Of a stretch of 64,000 nt of DNA, positions 22,147-34,898 are shown one piece after another. Under the pieces are notes generated by a model. The model had not been told where the DNA came from and did no database searches. It saw only the letters and a list, made by a program, of their open reading frames with translations. Both the position numbers and the translations under genes were made by a program. Numbering within the stretch: position 1 is the first letter of the stretch; each line of letters starts with the position of its first letter. The DNA is taken from contig CAKJVC010000106.1 of the NCBI GenBank assembly GCA_918026815.1, forward strand, positions 1 through 64,000, read 5' to 3'. This DNA comes from Chalara sp. BL73. Taxonomy: Eukaryota > Ascomycota > Leotiomycetes > Helotiales.

Positions 22147-23451
22147 AGAGCCACAGAAAGAGGAATGATTGCTAGTCGATTGTTCTGTGCTCCTTACAAA
22201 ACGGATTCTCTGCCGGCATTGTCATGAATTTACGAACCACAACAGATACATTTGATACCCCCATACACCGGATTAGACAGTGCTTTTACCATAAATCACT
22301 GGCCTAAAGCCGCCAATTTCCCGACTGATCATCGACCCGAACCGAAGCCCTGTCTATATCATCGCAGATAACGCGCTTTTCACGAATCATCATTTCCACG
22401 CCAAGTGCTGGTTGTGGATTATTTCTTAAGAATGGGTAGTCATGGACCATCGGCGTTTACTTTTTACTTTCGTCATTACCTCTCACCACAATCATGCCTC
22501 TAGAATGCCTTGCATAAGAGGAATTGGGGTTTATAGTGCATATATGGGATAGACAAAATGAAGGCGGCTGCATTTATACACTTTTGGTGGTTATCAAAGC
22601 TCTACATAGGCGAGACAGCAGGCTATGAGTCTTACCTGTATGCCAGTTTTCCTTTTTGATGAATTTAAAGGTGAGATGCCTAATCTAAGATGTGTAACGA
22701 AGTGGATTTTTGAGGTGAGAGGCAACGAGTTTCCTATGGTCGAGCCACGTCTGAATAATTGTTCCATTCCCATGATCCCCAAATCCTTACATATTTTAAT
22801 TACGAGTTCGAGTCACTCACCTACACGGAGGCCAGATCAAGCCTCCCCGCAGCATTCAGATCAGCCTTTAGCCTTCAGATCCTCCCGCTGTGTTTTAATG
22901 CTTTGTCCTTTCCCTCGAAAAAATATATGTGGCTCAGCCAACTATGTTTAGCTTTCGATACCGATATTTTTTAACTCTTCATTTGCATATAGCTTTGATA
23001 ATTAGGGTTTGCCTTCAAAAGATTAAGGAGAAATGCAAAAAATAGGTTACTTTTGTGTATAGTGCTCACAAATTCATTCGATGCTCCAGAACCGATCAAT
23101 GGCTTTCCAGACCAGATTCCATTGGTTGCAGGTACCTCTCGTCACCTGGTGTGGGCAGTAAACCAGAACGGTAAAAGTCCGTACGGAATTGTTTGTCCTT
23201 ACGATCCATTATCGTAACCTTTCTCTGTTGGTCAAAAATGCTTCGCCGGACGCCGTCAAAATGCCGTATTAATATAAAGCTCTCTCATATACATACGCTG
23301 ACGCACAACATTCTATGGTAGGTTAAGATACAAAAAGCTTCTCAAATATCCAAAACTACCCATTCATTTTCACACATTTCTTGATCGCCATTTCCCATAT
23401 TTCTATTCTTTAAAGTACCTCTGCTTGAAAGCCAGTGACTGTTGAATACGT
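22147..23451. other. Intergenic, no recognisable gene
   Basis: This lies between the hypothetical gene and the MFS pseudogene. Only short, overlapping open frames occur. No RNA gene or repeat is recognised. Confidence 0.5.
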
Positions 23452-24520
23452 CAATGTTTACCCAAAGACAGGGAGCAAAACACTTCGTCAACAGCTATCA
23501 AATATGAGACTACACCAGACCAGGAGGAAGAGAGCTCATCTGCGGCCAAGGAGGGAACTGCCTCCCCTAATGGAAAAGACGCCGGCTGCGCAAATGGTCT
23601 TATTCTGTTTTTGATCTTCTTACCCTTGTGTACAGGTACCCTCTTTGTAGCGCTTGATGCCACCATCACTGTTACGGCCATCCCGACCATCACGTCCCAG
23701 TTCAACAGTCTCAGCGATACAGCATGGTATAACTAGGTGTTTCTGCTCACTACTTGCGCCTTTCAGTTACCATACAGTCGAGTGTATGCATTGCTGAATA
23801 CGAAATGGACGTTCATATCAGCAATTGTCGTCTTCGAAGGGGGAAGCGCCGTTTGTGGAGCGGGCCCTATTCTATTGCGTTAATTATTGGTCGTGCGATA
23901 CAAGGCATAGGAGGAGCTGGTGTATTCGGCGGATGCTTGATTATCATTGCACAGAACACGCCACTACAGAAAATAAGTTTATTCAACGACTTCCTTGGAG
24001 CTATGTTTGCTATCGCATCTGTTATTGGACCACTTCTCGGTTAGTATACCTCCTTTCTCATCAATCTCGCATAGGAGAATAGGCAGTTGATGATAGGTGG
24101 TATTAGGAGGAGCATTCACAACCAAGGTCTCATGGCGCTGGTGTTTCTACATCAACCTCCCGATCGGCGGCCGCGCATTCTTCATTATCCTCTTCTCCCT
24201 TCCTTTATCCTTTGACACTATCGTCTCAACTTAAAGGAAAGGGGCGGTGACAAGCGCTTAAACGCTTCGATCCCATCGGGGCTCTCATTCTCTTTCTGCT
24301 TCATAGTGCTAACAGGAACCAGGTTCCAAGCAATTCGAGAAGACAATACCGAACAATCAGGCATCCACAACCTCCCACTCATCCTCAGCGTAGCGCTCGG
24401 CGCCATCGGCGCTGGAGGTGTTGTGGTGACAGGATTCTACGAACTCAAAGCTTTATTTCGATGCGGAAGAACCACCAATACCTTCATCGTCTCTATACTG
24501 CACCTGGTAGGTTTTAAATA
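23452..24520 (+). pseudogene. N-terminal half of an MFS drug-type transporter, broken
   Basis: The reading starts in a hydrophilic tail, then TLFVALDATITVTAIPTITS, a normal TM1 motif. An in-frame TAG follows AWYN near 23735. The frame later shifts around 23870-23890 and resumes as IIGRAIQGIGGAGVFGG and LGAMFAIASVIGPLLG, where a 3' intron is still visible. The next exon reads [14 protein letters not shown], then hits a TAA near 24231. The last readable piece is SGIHNLPLILSVALGAIGAG, after which homology ends, so the C-terminal half is missing. It belongs to the 14-TMS group of toxin and drug exporters. A Zn-cluster regulator remnant follows directly. Confidence 0.88.
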
Positions 24521-24748
24521 GCTGGATGAGCACAATTCTATAGGGGCTAATGCCGTCGAAAATGGACATTCCTGTATCTTCCTTTTGCGTGTCTGTTCGA
24601 TAACGTGGGGTAAGGTTGGTTTAAACATGTCCCTTTTCGCCAAATCTCTCAAGTGCGTCACAACTGGCGATGCATTGATTTTCAAGGCGTATTGGCTACA
24701 GCCATGACGGAGTCCAAGCGAGCGTGAGCTTGCGGGAATTGTCGTACT

Positions 24749-26669
24749 TTGAAGATAAATGTGAGCTCGGATCTACTGGGGAAGAGTCGCCACGCAGGAG
24801 ATGCTTCCATTTTGGGGAAAGATTATGTGGTTGCGCCATGGGTGCGCCAAAAGGATCGGGTTGCGGAGCCGGGGGCGAAGCTTGAGGCGCTCACGAAGTT
24901 GTTGGAGGCTCGTAAGATTCGAGGGTCGCCCATAGGAACAGATCTTTCACATCAAGATGAATGTAGCATATCTCCAGGGAACACACCAAGTATCGAGCCA
25001 AGAACTCCTCGAAGAAAAGGAGGCTTGACTCAGTGTAAATCAATAATGGCGTTTCAGAGGTGATTCATAGAGAAGACTTTACGAATATCAGTCTCGCAAT
25101 TGATGATTTTGTTCCACGTGATATACAAACGCAATTCCTGGCAAACTATCGCATTGAGATAGAGCCTAGATTCCTACTCGCCTTGCTGGCTGTTGGACTG
25201 GACTACGGAACGTTGTGTGAGAGATATCTGTTCCTGCTCCACGCAATCGTTGTTGCAGCGAGTCAAGGTACACTTCCGGGGGATGTGCAGAGTCAGGTCA
25301 CCAAAAGCGACCATGAATCTATTCATACCAGAAACGTTTGCTAAAGCTGAAAAGTATGTGCAGCATTCAAATTTGATCTGAGCGCAGAAGCCATTTTGCT
25401 TAAATTGGGACCGAACAACATGATACAACATGATCTATAGGCTAAAACTCTACTTTAGGCCATTAGAAATCCTGCAGACGGTTCAGATTATTATCTTGTG
25501 GTACCAGCCATTGAGGCATTTCATTCAAGCACACCTAGGTCAGTTGGTTATGCCAGCTATTGACTTGGCCAAAGATATCGGCATCAATCAGGAAACAGGT
25601 CCACTTTCAACAGGTTTCTCCACAATCAGCGAGCAAATCCATCAGCAGACGCATGGCGGACCTGGAATACGTGCTATCTTCTCTCCGCCAGCACGGTCGT
25701 TTGCACGAGGACTCCCCACCGAATATCTCGGAATCAATTTGACAAGTCTAGGCTCGTTTCCCTGGAGTATTGCACTGATGGTCTCCCTGGAGACCGGCTA
25801 CTATGCCAATTCGTCCGTGCCGAGCGACTACGCGAACAGATGCGTTACACAATCGTTTCTACGACTCCGACACTGTGCTAGGTGTCAATAGCCTCCTCAC
25901 GCGACAGACCTGCCAACATCATCACAGGCTAGAAAACGCAGGTTGCTCTCTCTCTCTCTATGGTGCTCCGGCCTGAAAATGTATGAACATGTTGCAACAA
26001 TATTCGTCCACGAATGCATATTACATATGCCAACGAGCAAACAATCATTCGCCGGCCCATTCATCGCCGAAAGGTTGTCTGTAACTGATTTTCCCAGGCC
26101 GGTGGTCACTCAGAAACATATCAGATCCATCACAGCGCTTCCAGATCACTGCCATGCGGTTCTGAACTTCTTTAATAGTTCAGACATGACCACTATCATG
26201 TCCTTCCCATCGATCTTATTCATAGTAAAGGCATTGTATGCGCAATGGGTTTTAGTGAAGCTTTATATAGCTGCCACCGCACTCGATAATGCGTATGGAG
26301 CATTTGTCGATGTCCAGAGCCTGCAAGTCTGCTACCGGTTGGGCAAGGTGATTGATGTGACTGAGGAAGCCGGCCGCATCGGTGGGGGCGCCAGTCAATA
26401 TATTGCAATCGGCGGCGCGACTGAAAGAATGGATTTTGAATTACAACGCTTCGCATAGAATCCCTAAATGCTGAATGCCAATACCTATCCTACCCTGCTG
26501 CCTCTTGAGAATAAGAGTTTCCAATTGGACAAAGATATTGTTGATTGGGTGGAATTCGCGCTTAACGATGATGGACTTCGGTATGGCTTTCAGGATCTGT
26601 TTGGTCCCAGGAAGTTCTGAAGATATCTCAAGATTTCTTAGGCACGTGAAGACAATATTTGCTCAATGA
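24749..26669 (+). pseudogene. Zn2Cys6-type transcription factor remnant
   Basis: Several plus-strand pieces in different frames together resemble the middle and C-terminal parts of a fungal Zn-cluster regulator: VPRDIQTQFLANYRIEIEPR at about 25110-25175, then FIQAHLGQLVMPAIDLAKDI, and a C-terminal helical part near 25970-26455 (VKALYAQWVLVKLYIAATA). No Cys6 DNA-binding motif is found upstream and the frame changes several times. It follows the MFS pseudogene on the same strand, the usual arrangement for a transporter and its regulator, so both may have been lost together. Confidence 0.65.
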
Positions 26670-27401
26670 AATGGTTGAGTGAGTCTCACAGCTGAGCTGC
26701 GAATGTTAGGTTAAAGGAGCAATACATAACACATCCCACAGAATCAATCATTCAAATTACGAGATTGAGCAGTATGGAGCCCTTAATCCACCGCAGTTTA
26801 GAAGTTCCTTGAGATCGCAATTGAGCCACAGGCTGCTCACACATTGACGCTCAGGGACCCGCGCTAGGACGAGCGAAGGCGAGAGCAAGGTTAGCTTCCG
26901 GCATAGAACATGGCCAAAATGGTATTTCGCTCCATGATTAAGATCAAACTCGACTGAGAGGGCTAGCCGATGAAAGTGGCAGGATATCTGAGGCTATTGC
27001 AATGCATGATGAAGGCAGTAAGTAAATTGAGGCTGAAAGTGGAAGAAAAAGGCATATTTGGCATGTGAAAGATAGTGCTCCCATTAACACGTCCGGTGGA
27101 AATAATCACATTAACCAATGAGGAAAACCCTCCGATGATGCTGGGTAGTGGATCCCGATTTCGCAGAATCTCGCAACTTTCCGCGCTCCTATTATTAATA
27201 GGCGGGGAAACCTGCTCTAACTAGTGGCCATCCCATCTTTCGCTGACAAATTGCCTGTGTTGCAATTATGTCGGTGTGACTCTTTTCCTTTTGGCCATTC
27301 CAAGTAAATTGAAAAGAAAATATGCATGTTAAAAGGTGGCTAAGTGCTAATAAATGCTTATGAGCATAAGAAAAGGATTTCTGGACGGTTTCACCTGAGA
27401 G
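26670..27401. other. Intergenic upstream of the MCT-like transporter
   Basis: No recognisable coding frame. It presumably includes the promoter of the gene starting at 27402. Confidence 0.5.
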
Positions 27402-28841
27402 ATGGAAAATGGGAAATTTGGGGGGGAAATGACAGGACCAAATCAAATAAAGTGCGAAAAGGGTGTTGAAATATCCGACCAGAACGAGATCTCAGTGCCT
27501 TGCATCAACGACAAATGCCCTGGGAAATCTCAAGAATCACAACTCGTCAAACAACACCCAGAAAATGGAGACCCGGCACCAAGCAGTAACCTCCTCGCCT
27601 GCCTCCAGGTCCTCGGCGCATTCTTCATGATGTTTAATTCTTGGTATAGTCCATTTCCTCCTCTCCATTTTTACCAAAAGCAACTCAGGCAATTAAAGCT
27701 GACATACTTTAGGGGAGTAGCAAACACCTTTGGCGCCTTCCAGATCTACTACGAAGGAGCCATCCTGTCAGATCAGAGTCCCTCGAATATTTCATGGATA
27801 GGCTCAATCCAGGCTTTCCTGCTGCTCTTTGTGGGAGGGCTGTGTACGGGACAGATTTATGATGAAGGGCATATGCGCGCGCTCGTGCTCTGCGGCTCCT
27901 TCTTCACTGTTCTCGGCATGATGCTTATCGGCATTTGCAAAGAGTACTGGCAGCTCGTGCTTGCACAGGGCGTCCTGCAGGGATTCGGTGCAGGATGTTT
28001 GTTGCTACCGAGTGTGGCAGTGATGCCGCAGTATTTCACGAAGAGGAGAGCATTTGCCACGGGGATTGGGGCGAGTGGGAGTTCCGCCGGCGGAGTGATG
28101 TATCCCATCATGTTCCACAAGCTGCTCCCACGGCTGGGCTTCGCATGGACCACGAGAGTCATGGCCTTCACTATGCTTGGCACGCTCATGATTCCCATCC
28201 TCGTTATGCGCGCTAAATCTTTCCCTGCGGAACGGCGACCGTTTGTGGATCTTAAGGTTGTGAGGAATTTGCCGTATGTGCTCTTCTCGATAGGCGAGTT
28301 TTTCGGGATGATGGGGATGTTTATCCCTTTCTATTACCTCTCTACATACTCTTTGAACACAGGGTTCGCAACAGAAGACCAGTCATTCTACTTACTCTCT
28401 ATCCTCAACGCTGCTTCAGTCTGCGGTCGGATACTTCCCAACTTCTTTGCCGACATCATCGGTCCGTTGAACATGATGACTCCGTTTTCCGCCGTGTGCG
28501 GCATAGTGGCGTTCACGTGGACGTCCATCTCTACGCTTGGCTCCGTGGTAACGTTCTGTATATTCTATGGGTTTTTTTCAGGAACATTCATCAGCGCCAC
28601 CGGGCCGGCATTGGCCACGATATCAAAGGATATCGCACTGGTAGGCACGCATATGGGGCAAAGCTTCGCGTTTGGCGGGTTGGGATTGCTTGTTGGCAAC
28701 CCAGTTGCCGGTGTACTGCTTGATAGGTACGGGTGGATTGCTCCTGCGTGTTTTTGTGGGACATGTAATATACTTGCTGCTCTGTTTGTGATGGCGGCGA
28801 GGGTCAAAGAAATTGGGTGGGGCTTGAGATCTAAGACTTGA
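27402..28841 (+). CDS. Monocarboxylate-type MFS transporter (MCH family)
   Basis: Two exons, 27402-27643 and 27713-28841, give 456 residues. The 69-nt intron has no stop and keeps the frame, so an unspliced reading looks like one 479-codon gene; splicing restores the family motif FNSWGVANTFGAFQ. About 12 membrane segments follow a 60-residue hydrophilic N-terminus. PSNISWIGSIQAFLLL, SVAVMPQYFTKRRAFATGIG and the Gly-rich LLVGNPVAGVLLDRYGW near the end are typical of fungal MCT-like proteins. Yeast Mch5 carries riboflavin, and other members carry unknown substrates, so the cargo is not assigned. Located most likely in the plasma membrane. No break is seen. Confidence 0.9.
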   Translation: MENGKFGGEMTGPNQIKCEKGVEISDQNEISVPCINDKCPGKSQESQLVKQHPENGDPAPSSNLLACLQVLGAFFMMFNSWYSPFPPLHFYQKQLRQLKLTYFRGVANTFGAFQIYYEGAILSDQSPSNISWIGSIQAFLLLFVGGLCTGQIYDEGHMRALVLCGSFFTVLGMMLIGICKEYWQLVLAQGVLQGFGAGCLLLPSVAVMPQYFTKRRAFATGIGASGSSAGGVMYPIMFHKLLPRLGFAWTTRVMAFTMLGTLMIPILVMRAKSFPAERRPFVDLKVVRNLPYVLFSIGEFFGMMGMFIPFYYLSTYSLNTGFATEDQSFYLLSILNAASVCGRILPNFFADIIGPLNMMTPFSAVCGIVAFTWTSISTLGSVVTFCIFYGFFSGTFISATGPALATISKDIALVGTHMGQSFAFGGLGLLVGNPVAGVLLDRYGWIAPACFCGTCNILAALFVMAARVKEIGWGLRSKT

Positions 28842-29361
28842 TCGATGAGTTAAGTCGCGAGGCACTAGAAAGGAGCTGTTCATCTAGCTTATGTGCTTGA
28901 TAAGTATGCAAGATGGGGTTTTCCCGTCGGTCCTCACTAGACTTCGGAGCTTTGAACAGCGACAGCAAGTTACTTATAGGAAACATCGAAAGCGATGATA
29001 GCAGTACATTCAATAGAGCAACAATGAATTAAGTCAGAATCTAACGAACACTATCATGAGAATGAATGTAGAGTCCTCTAGAGAATTAGATAATTGGAAG
29101 AAAATGATGAGTAGCGCACCAGAGCAACTCCTAAGGGAATGATTACTCCAATACCCAACATACTAACATTGAGGTTGAATGATAATGAGTTTTCAAAACA
29201 TTTTCGATCGTAGAGGAAGGGGATCTGGAAATGATGTTCAGTCTGGGGTCAGATCTAATCAATTGTCCTGCCTGAGGCATCAGAAAGCTCACAATCCACA
29301 ATCCAAGCTCCAACACAACACTTCTTCAGACAGGAAGGCCATTACCTCCAGCACCACCATC
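28842..29361. other. Intergenic, promoter side of EMC1
   Basis: An open frame extends from 29179 into the EMC1 gene, but its first 61 codons are low-complexity hydrophilic sequence ahead of the signal peptide, so I treat them as leader. Nothing else is recognised. Confidence 0.55.
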
Positions 29362-32333
29362 ATGCGCCTCCCAACGACTCTGCTATGCCTGGCACTGAGT
29401 ATCCTTCCAACAGCACGCGCTGTGTTTGCGGATGACGCATACCATGTCGACTACCACCACAAGCTTTTAGGTATCCCGCAACCACACACCACCTTTTTCC
29501 ACCGTCCCAGGCCGCTCGATAAAGCGTCATTGCTATTCACGTTGAGCGATTTGGGTGTCATTGGAGCTCTAAATCCAGGGACTAGTGAGGTGGTTTGGCG
29601 GCAATCGATAGGACAAGATGGGTTTAATGCAAGTTTTCTCCGGCCTGTGGAGGGTGAGGGCAAGATTGTCTCTGCGATTGGAAGTAGAGTCGATGCTTGG
29701 GATGCAACGAGCGGGAAAGAAATTTGGGGGACCAATTTCGCCGGATCTGTGAAGGATTTAGAGGTTGTGGAATTGGCGGCTGGCGCAAAAGGACATAAAG
29801 ACATACTGGTTTTGTTCGATGAGGATGGAAGGTCGAATGTGCGGAAACTCGCAGGTGCCAGTGGAAATGTGGTCTGGGAATATAAGGATAGCAGTGTGGA
29901 TGTACCATTGCAGGTCAGCACGGATGTCAGGAACGTCTATCTGATTTCTCTGCATGGGGCTTGGGGAGGGTATAATCTAAAGGTTACGGTCTTGGATCCC
30001 TTTTCTGGATTGAAGATCAACGAATATACATTGTCAACAAAGAGCGACGTTCATTCCGCGGAAGATGTGCTATTGGTAGGCGCAAATTCAGCGGCTCCAA
30101 TCGTCGCCTGGACCGACAAGGCATTCAAGAATTTGAAAGTCAACATACTGGGAAAGTCTGGCGAGCAAAGCCTTCCCCTGAAGGAACTTGATGGAGCCAT
30201 TACCAAGGTCACTCTGCATGCACCACATCTTGTCCAGTCACAACCTCATTTCTTAGTACATAGCACATCCGGTTCTTCTAACCGAGCAGATGTGTATCAC
30301 ATCAATCTCGCAAATGGTAGCATCAAGCAAGCATACGAATTGCCGAAGTTACCCGGAGCAGGAGCAATTTCTACTGCTTCCCAAGATGCGAATGTATACT
30401 TTACTCGGTTTGCTGAGGGTGAAATCATTCTATTGTCCTCCGCATCTCATGGCATTCTTGGTAAATGGCCAATTACAGCTGCCAGGGATCATGGTGATCT
30501 TATCCATGGTGTTTCCGAGGTTGTGAAGAAATCCGCTGATTCTTACGCCGTTCGGTCAGCCATCGTTACCAAGAATGAAGACTGGGTCCTGTTCCGTAAT
30601 GGAGGCACGGCCTGGTCTCGTCCAGAAGGTCTATCCGGCGCAGTCGCTGCTGAGTGGGCCGAGATACCGGAATCAGAATCATTAGCCAAGACACTCGAGG
30701 CTGAGGCTCACAGCAACCCTCTATCAGCCTACATTCATCGTGTCAACCGTCACATCAATGATTTGCAGTACTTGCCCGCTTATTTGCAGTCGCTTCCAAA
30801 ACGTCTCTTGAATAGCATTTTGCCCATAGAGATTGGCGCGACTAAGCCTGGTTTGTTAGCACGTGATACTTTTGGCTTCAATAAGTTGATTGTTGTTGCC
30901 ACCCAGCGTGGAAGATTATATGCCCTTGATGCTGGCAATCAGGGAAGACTCGTTTGGTCAAAGCAAGCTCATGTAGTCCATTCTGGCAAAAAATGGGACG
31001 TCCGTGGATTATGGGTCGATAATGCCAAGGATCGTACCACTATCAGAGGAAGTGATGGAGACTACCTCGTTGTGAGGACCACCACTGGAGAGACTATTGA
31101 ACTACCAGAGTCTGCATCTCTATCGCCAACTACAAGCACCGTAGTTGTTGATAGCGAATTTGGCCAATGGCTTTTGCCTGTGGGCTTGGATGGTAAATTG
31201 GATGATGTGCCGAGTGCAAGAGCCCCAAAAGACATTATCGTAGTTCAAAGTACCAACGGGGAAATCAGAGGCTTGAAGTATGAGATAAGTGCGGACAAGG
31301 CACACCCGGTTGTCCAATGGACCTTTCAGCCTTCTTCGGGCCAGAGAGTTATCAGTGTAGTCTCACGCCCTGTCCATGACCCTGTTGCCTCCATCGGGAG
31401 AGTTCTCTGGGATCGGAATGTTCTGTACAAATACTTGAACCCAAACCTTATCTTAATCACAGCAGTATCTGATAAGGCTTCATCTGCATCCTTCTACCTA
31501 CTAGACTCCGTATCTGGCGACATTCTTTACACCTCCAGTCATGAAGGTGTTGACACAACCCAGCCAATAGCCTCAGCCTTGACAGAAAACTGGTTTACAT
31601 ACTCCCTATGGGGTGACGTTCTCTCGGCCACCTCATCTCTTCCGGGCTCAAAAGGATACCAGCTCGTTGTCTCGGAGCTCTTTGAGTCGGCCATCCCCAA
31701 CGATCGCGGCCCCCTCGGTACAGCAGACAACTCATCTAGTCTCGAGCCATCAGAGGTTCCTAATGCTGAACCAGCCGTCCCCCACGTAATCACCCAGTCC
31801 TTCATCATCCCTGAACTCATCAGCAAGATGTCCGTTACCCAGACGGGGCAGGGCATCACCACCCGGCAACTCCTCTGTACGCTCTCCTCATCTAACGCCA
31901 TTATCGGAATCCCGCAAACTATCCTTAATCCCCGGCGTCCTGTTGGCCGCGACCCAACAAATCCCGAACTCGAAGAAGGGTTATTCAAATACCAGCCTGT
32001 CATTGATATCGATCCCAAGCTAGTCCTTACTCACGAACGGGAGGTAATTGGTATTAAGAATGTAATTACCAGCCCTGCACTGCTGGAAAGCACAAGTCTG
32101 CTTTTCGCTTATGGCATCGATATTTTTGGCACCAGGGTTGCACCTAGTGCCGCTTTTGATATACTAGGGAAAGGGTTCAACAAGTTAAGCTTGGTGGCTA
32201 CGGTGCTGGCGTTGGGTGTTGGTGTTGCTATTCTGGCGCCAATGGTGAGTCCAACGTCCTGAAATTTCGAATAGACACGCTAACAATTTGACAGACAAGA
32301 AGGAAGCAAATCAACTTGAGATGGATGACATAG
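29362..32333 (+). CDS. EMC1: ER membrane protein complex subunit 1
   Basis: Two exons, 29362-32244 and 32295-32333, give 973 residues, normal for fungal EMC1. I chose ATG 29362 because it opens a clear signal peptide (MRLPTTLLCLALSILPTARA) followed by FADDAYHVDYHHKLLG, the usual mature start. The lumenal part reads as a beta-propeller (for example LDAGNQGRLVWSKQ, DSVSGDILYTSSHEGV), then the conserved C-terminal domain with FAYGIDIFGTRVAPSAAFD, and one TM helix (LSLVATVLALGVGVAIL). The short last exon adds TRRKQINLRWMT, the cytosolic tail. EMC inserts tail-anchored and multi-pass proteins into the ER membrane. The gene is intact and marks the conserved left edge of the HET island. Confidence 0.95.
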
Positions 32334-32746
32334 ACTATGTATTATAGATAGATATCTGAATCGCACTATTTCCAAAGTCTAGCACGCTACTTGCATTTGA
32401 TTCCGTACCCAGCTTAGAAACTAGACAACTCGTTTATTAACCGTCTTCACAACATTCAGATTCCACGGTCATTGAATCAATACTCGAAACTTTAGCAAAT
32501 GTCAAAGCCTCTTCTCCTCAGCGATAGGCGAATATCAGCGCTAACACTCAGCTATTAAAAGACAAGGGATGAGCATGTCGCACAAAGCGGATTAATCTAC
32601 CCATTAGCTAAGATGACAAGGGTTCTAAAGCTCTATGGGTCGTGGGTTATTTCATTCCTAGCAACTCATTTGATTAGATGCCCAGCTGAGACTTCTCTAC
32701 TTGACTACGCCACTCTGGTCACAGTCTCACAGTCTCCACAACTATA
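32334..32746. other. Intergenic between EMC1 and a HET pseudogene
   Basis: No coding frame or repeat recognised. Confidence 0.5.
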
Positions 32747-34427
32747 GTGAAGAGTTGCAAGAGCAGCGAAATCAAATATGAACCACTAGTTACTGGTTCA
32801 GACACCTACCCTATTCGCCTTGTGAAACTCTTCCCAGCCGCAAACTTTGCCACTGAGATAAAATGCGAGTTCCTCCATGCCAGACTAGAAGACCAATCTG
32901 AATTCGAAGCTTATCATACGAACAGGGTGCGGATAAACACAATCCATCAACCCCAATATTTGTCGACGGCAACACTTACTATGTCACTAAGAACCTCGAG
33001 TCTGCATTACGACACGTACGACTAAAACATGAACCCAGAATCATTTGGGCTGATGCTATTTGCATAAATCAATATGATACTGAGGAGCGTGCCCAACGGG
33101 TATCTCAGATGAGAAAGATTTATGATGTTGATGGAGCTAGGAGAGTTTTGGTTTGGCTTGGGGAGGAGGGAAGTGCAAAAAATCTCTATCCGAAACGCAA
33201 CCGGCAAAGACCCTGAAAACGAAGGAGGCTATTTAAATTATGATTATAAAGCAGAATGAGAAGCTTGTGATCGTCTCTTCAATAGAACTTGATGGTCTCG
33301 AGCTTGGATAATTCAAGAAGTCATCCACGCCAACGAAGCGATGGTCTACATCGGTGCTTTGAAGCCACTCTCAATAGATGCCGTATGCACTGCATATATT
33401 GAATACCGTAAGCTACTTGAGGTTCGGAAAAACTTCCTGACACAAACTGCAAATGCTTTGGATACTCATACGACACTAAATGGATTTGTAGTCCCTCCTC
33501 ATGCGAAAAACTAGAATAGCTGGCTGCGAACCGCTCGGTACACCACGGATGTTGTAGCAGAGATGCTGAGCTTGAGGCCTAAGACAGCAAACCCTTCAAG
33601 CAAAGATATTATCAGATATCCACCTCCCTTCCCGGCATTAATTATGAGTTTCAGAGACCAAGATGCAACGGATTTTCATGACAAAGTCTACGCATTCTAC
33701 GGAATGGCACTTAAAGAGTACGCGATTCCTGTTGATTATAATATGCCGAAGAGAAAATTGTATACACGGGTAGCACGCTCCTTTTTCAGGAGAGTTCCGA
33801 TCCCACTTCTCTGGGTGGGATCTCACAGCCATCTTGGGTTCCGGACCACACGATCAAGCATGGCTTCATCCCCCGGTCATACGTCTCAACTTACGCAAAC
33901 TTCTACGCTGATAAATTATCCCCTTCAATCGGGCAGGAACCTAGATTCAGAGATGGTCCAGATGGCGAGGTGTTGGTGTTGAGAGGAATCTACATAGCTG
34001 TCATCACCGGCGCTTTCGAGACTAGAGTTACCCAAGACGCGGATCTTCGAGAACTTGATAGGCTCAAGCTCCTACGATATGATGATTACTATCAATCGAG
34101 GTTCCAAAATTTCACACAGAGTTCGTCACCCCCATGGACAACCAGAGGTGCTGAAACCGAGGCTCCTCTTGTGTCACACAGTAATACAAGTTGGGGTCCA
34201 ATTTTTCCGAAGTTGGAGACATCATTATCGTTGCTGCTGGATCCAGTCTCCCTCTGGTACTTCGAGAATTTGGAGAGGGCAAATATTTGTTTGTGGGTGC
34301 GTGCTCGGTGATTGACGACGAGATTCAGGATGTTTCGAAATTGGAAGGAGATACGGGCTTTATGTTTGGAAGTGCGTGTGAGGGATTAGCTGAGAATTGC
34401 GAGGCCGAATTGTTTCACATTTATTGA
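32747..34427 (+). pseudogene. HET-domain heterokaryon incompatibility gene, broken
   Basis: The plus strand encodes the order of a classic HET protein: IRLVKLFPAANF start region; SYEQGAD (for SYxWG); NLESALRHVRL; IIWADAICINQYDTEERAQR; VWLGEE; SRAWIIQEV; FHDKVYAFYGMAL; and the C-terminal VGDIIIVAAGSSLPLVLR and LFVGACSVIDDEIQD. Breaks include a 1-nt loss near 32910, a TGA at about 33207, a TGA replacing Trp before WSRAWIIQEV near 33292, and frame changes near 33810 and 34190. HET proteins trigger cell death after fusion of unlike hyphae. This copy cannot make a full protein. Confidence 0.88.
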
Positions 34428-34898
34428 TTATATTAGGGAGCATCTAGAAAGTATGGGTTATTGCGGTTATTAAGAAGCTTCGCCAGGCTCTAGGCAGGTA
34501 TCAAAACCATTTCCGCTGAGGAATTATGCAAAAAAAGACAAGATATATGCATTTATATATGCTTATGTTACATATGTGTTTCCGAATATCTAGGGGCTAC
34601 GTAGTTGAACCCCACAAGACTTGACCAAAATCAAAAGCTGGAATTCGAAATTACAATTTGGGATGAAGAGATCTCTCTGCAAGATTAACACATAGCAGAA
34701 AATTCTGACAGTAGAAGATTAACATTAAGATTTAGCAATTTACTACATATCAAAGACGCCTAGCAGCCTTGTGACAGATCGGTGAGGAAGAAACTGGGAG
34801 GCTCTTTGAACAAAGTATGTCATAAAAATGAGTGCATAACTCGGTCGACGGCAAGCTATAGTCCCCTTGCGCTGTCCTTCCCTTTTTTGAGTCCATTT
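34428..34898. other. Short spacer inside the HET island
   Basis: No recognisable gene. It may include the 3' end of the 2EXR gene on the minus strand. Confidence 0.4.

Noticed and set aside
25944..25962. CT dinucleotide run as a regulatory or repeat feature
   Set aside because: Too short to be informative and inside a pseudogene.
29179..29361. Upstream extension of EMC1 by 61 codons
   Set aside because: It would bury the signal peptide behind a hydrophilic tail; ATG 29362 gives a normal secretory start.
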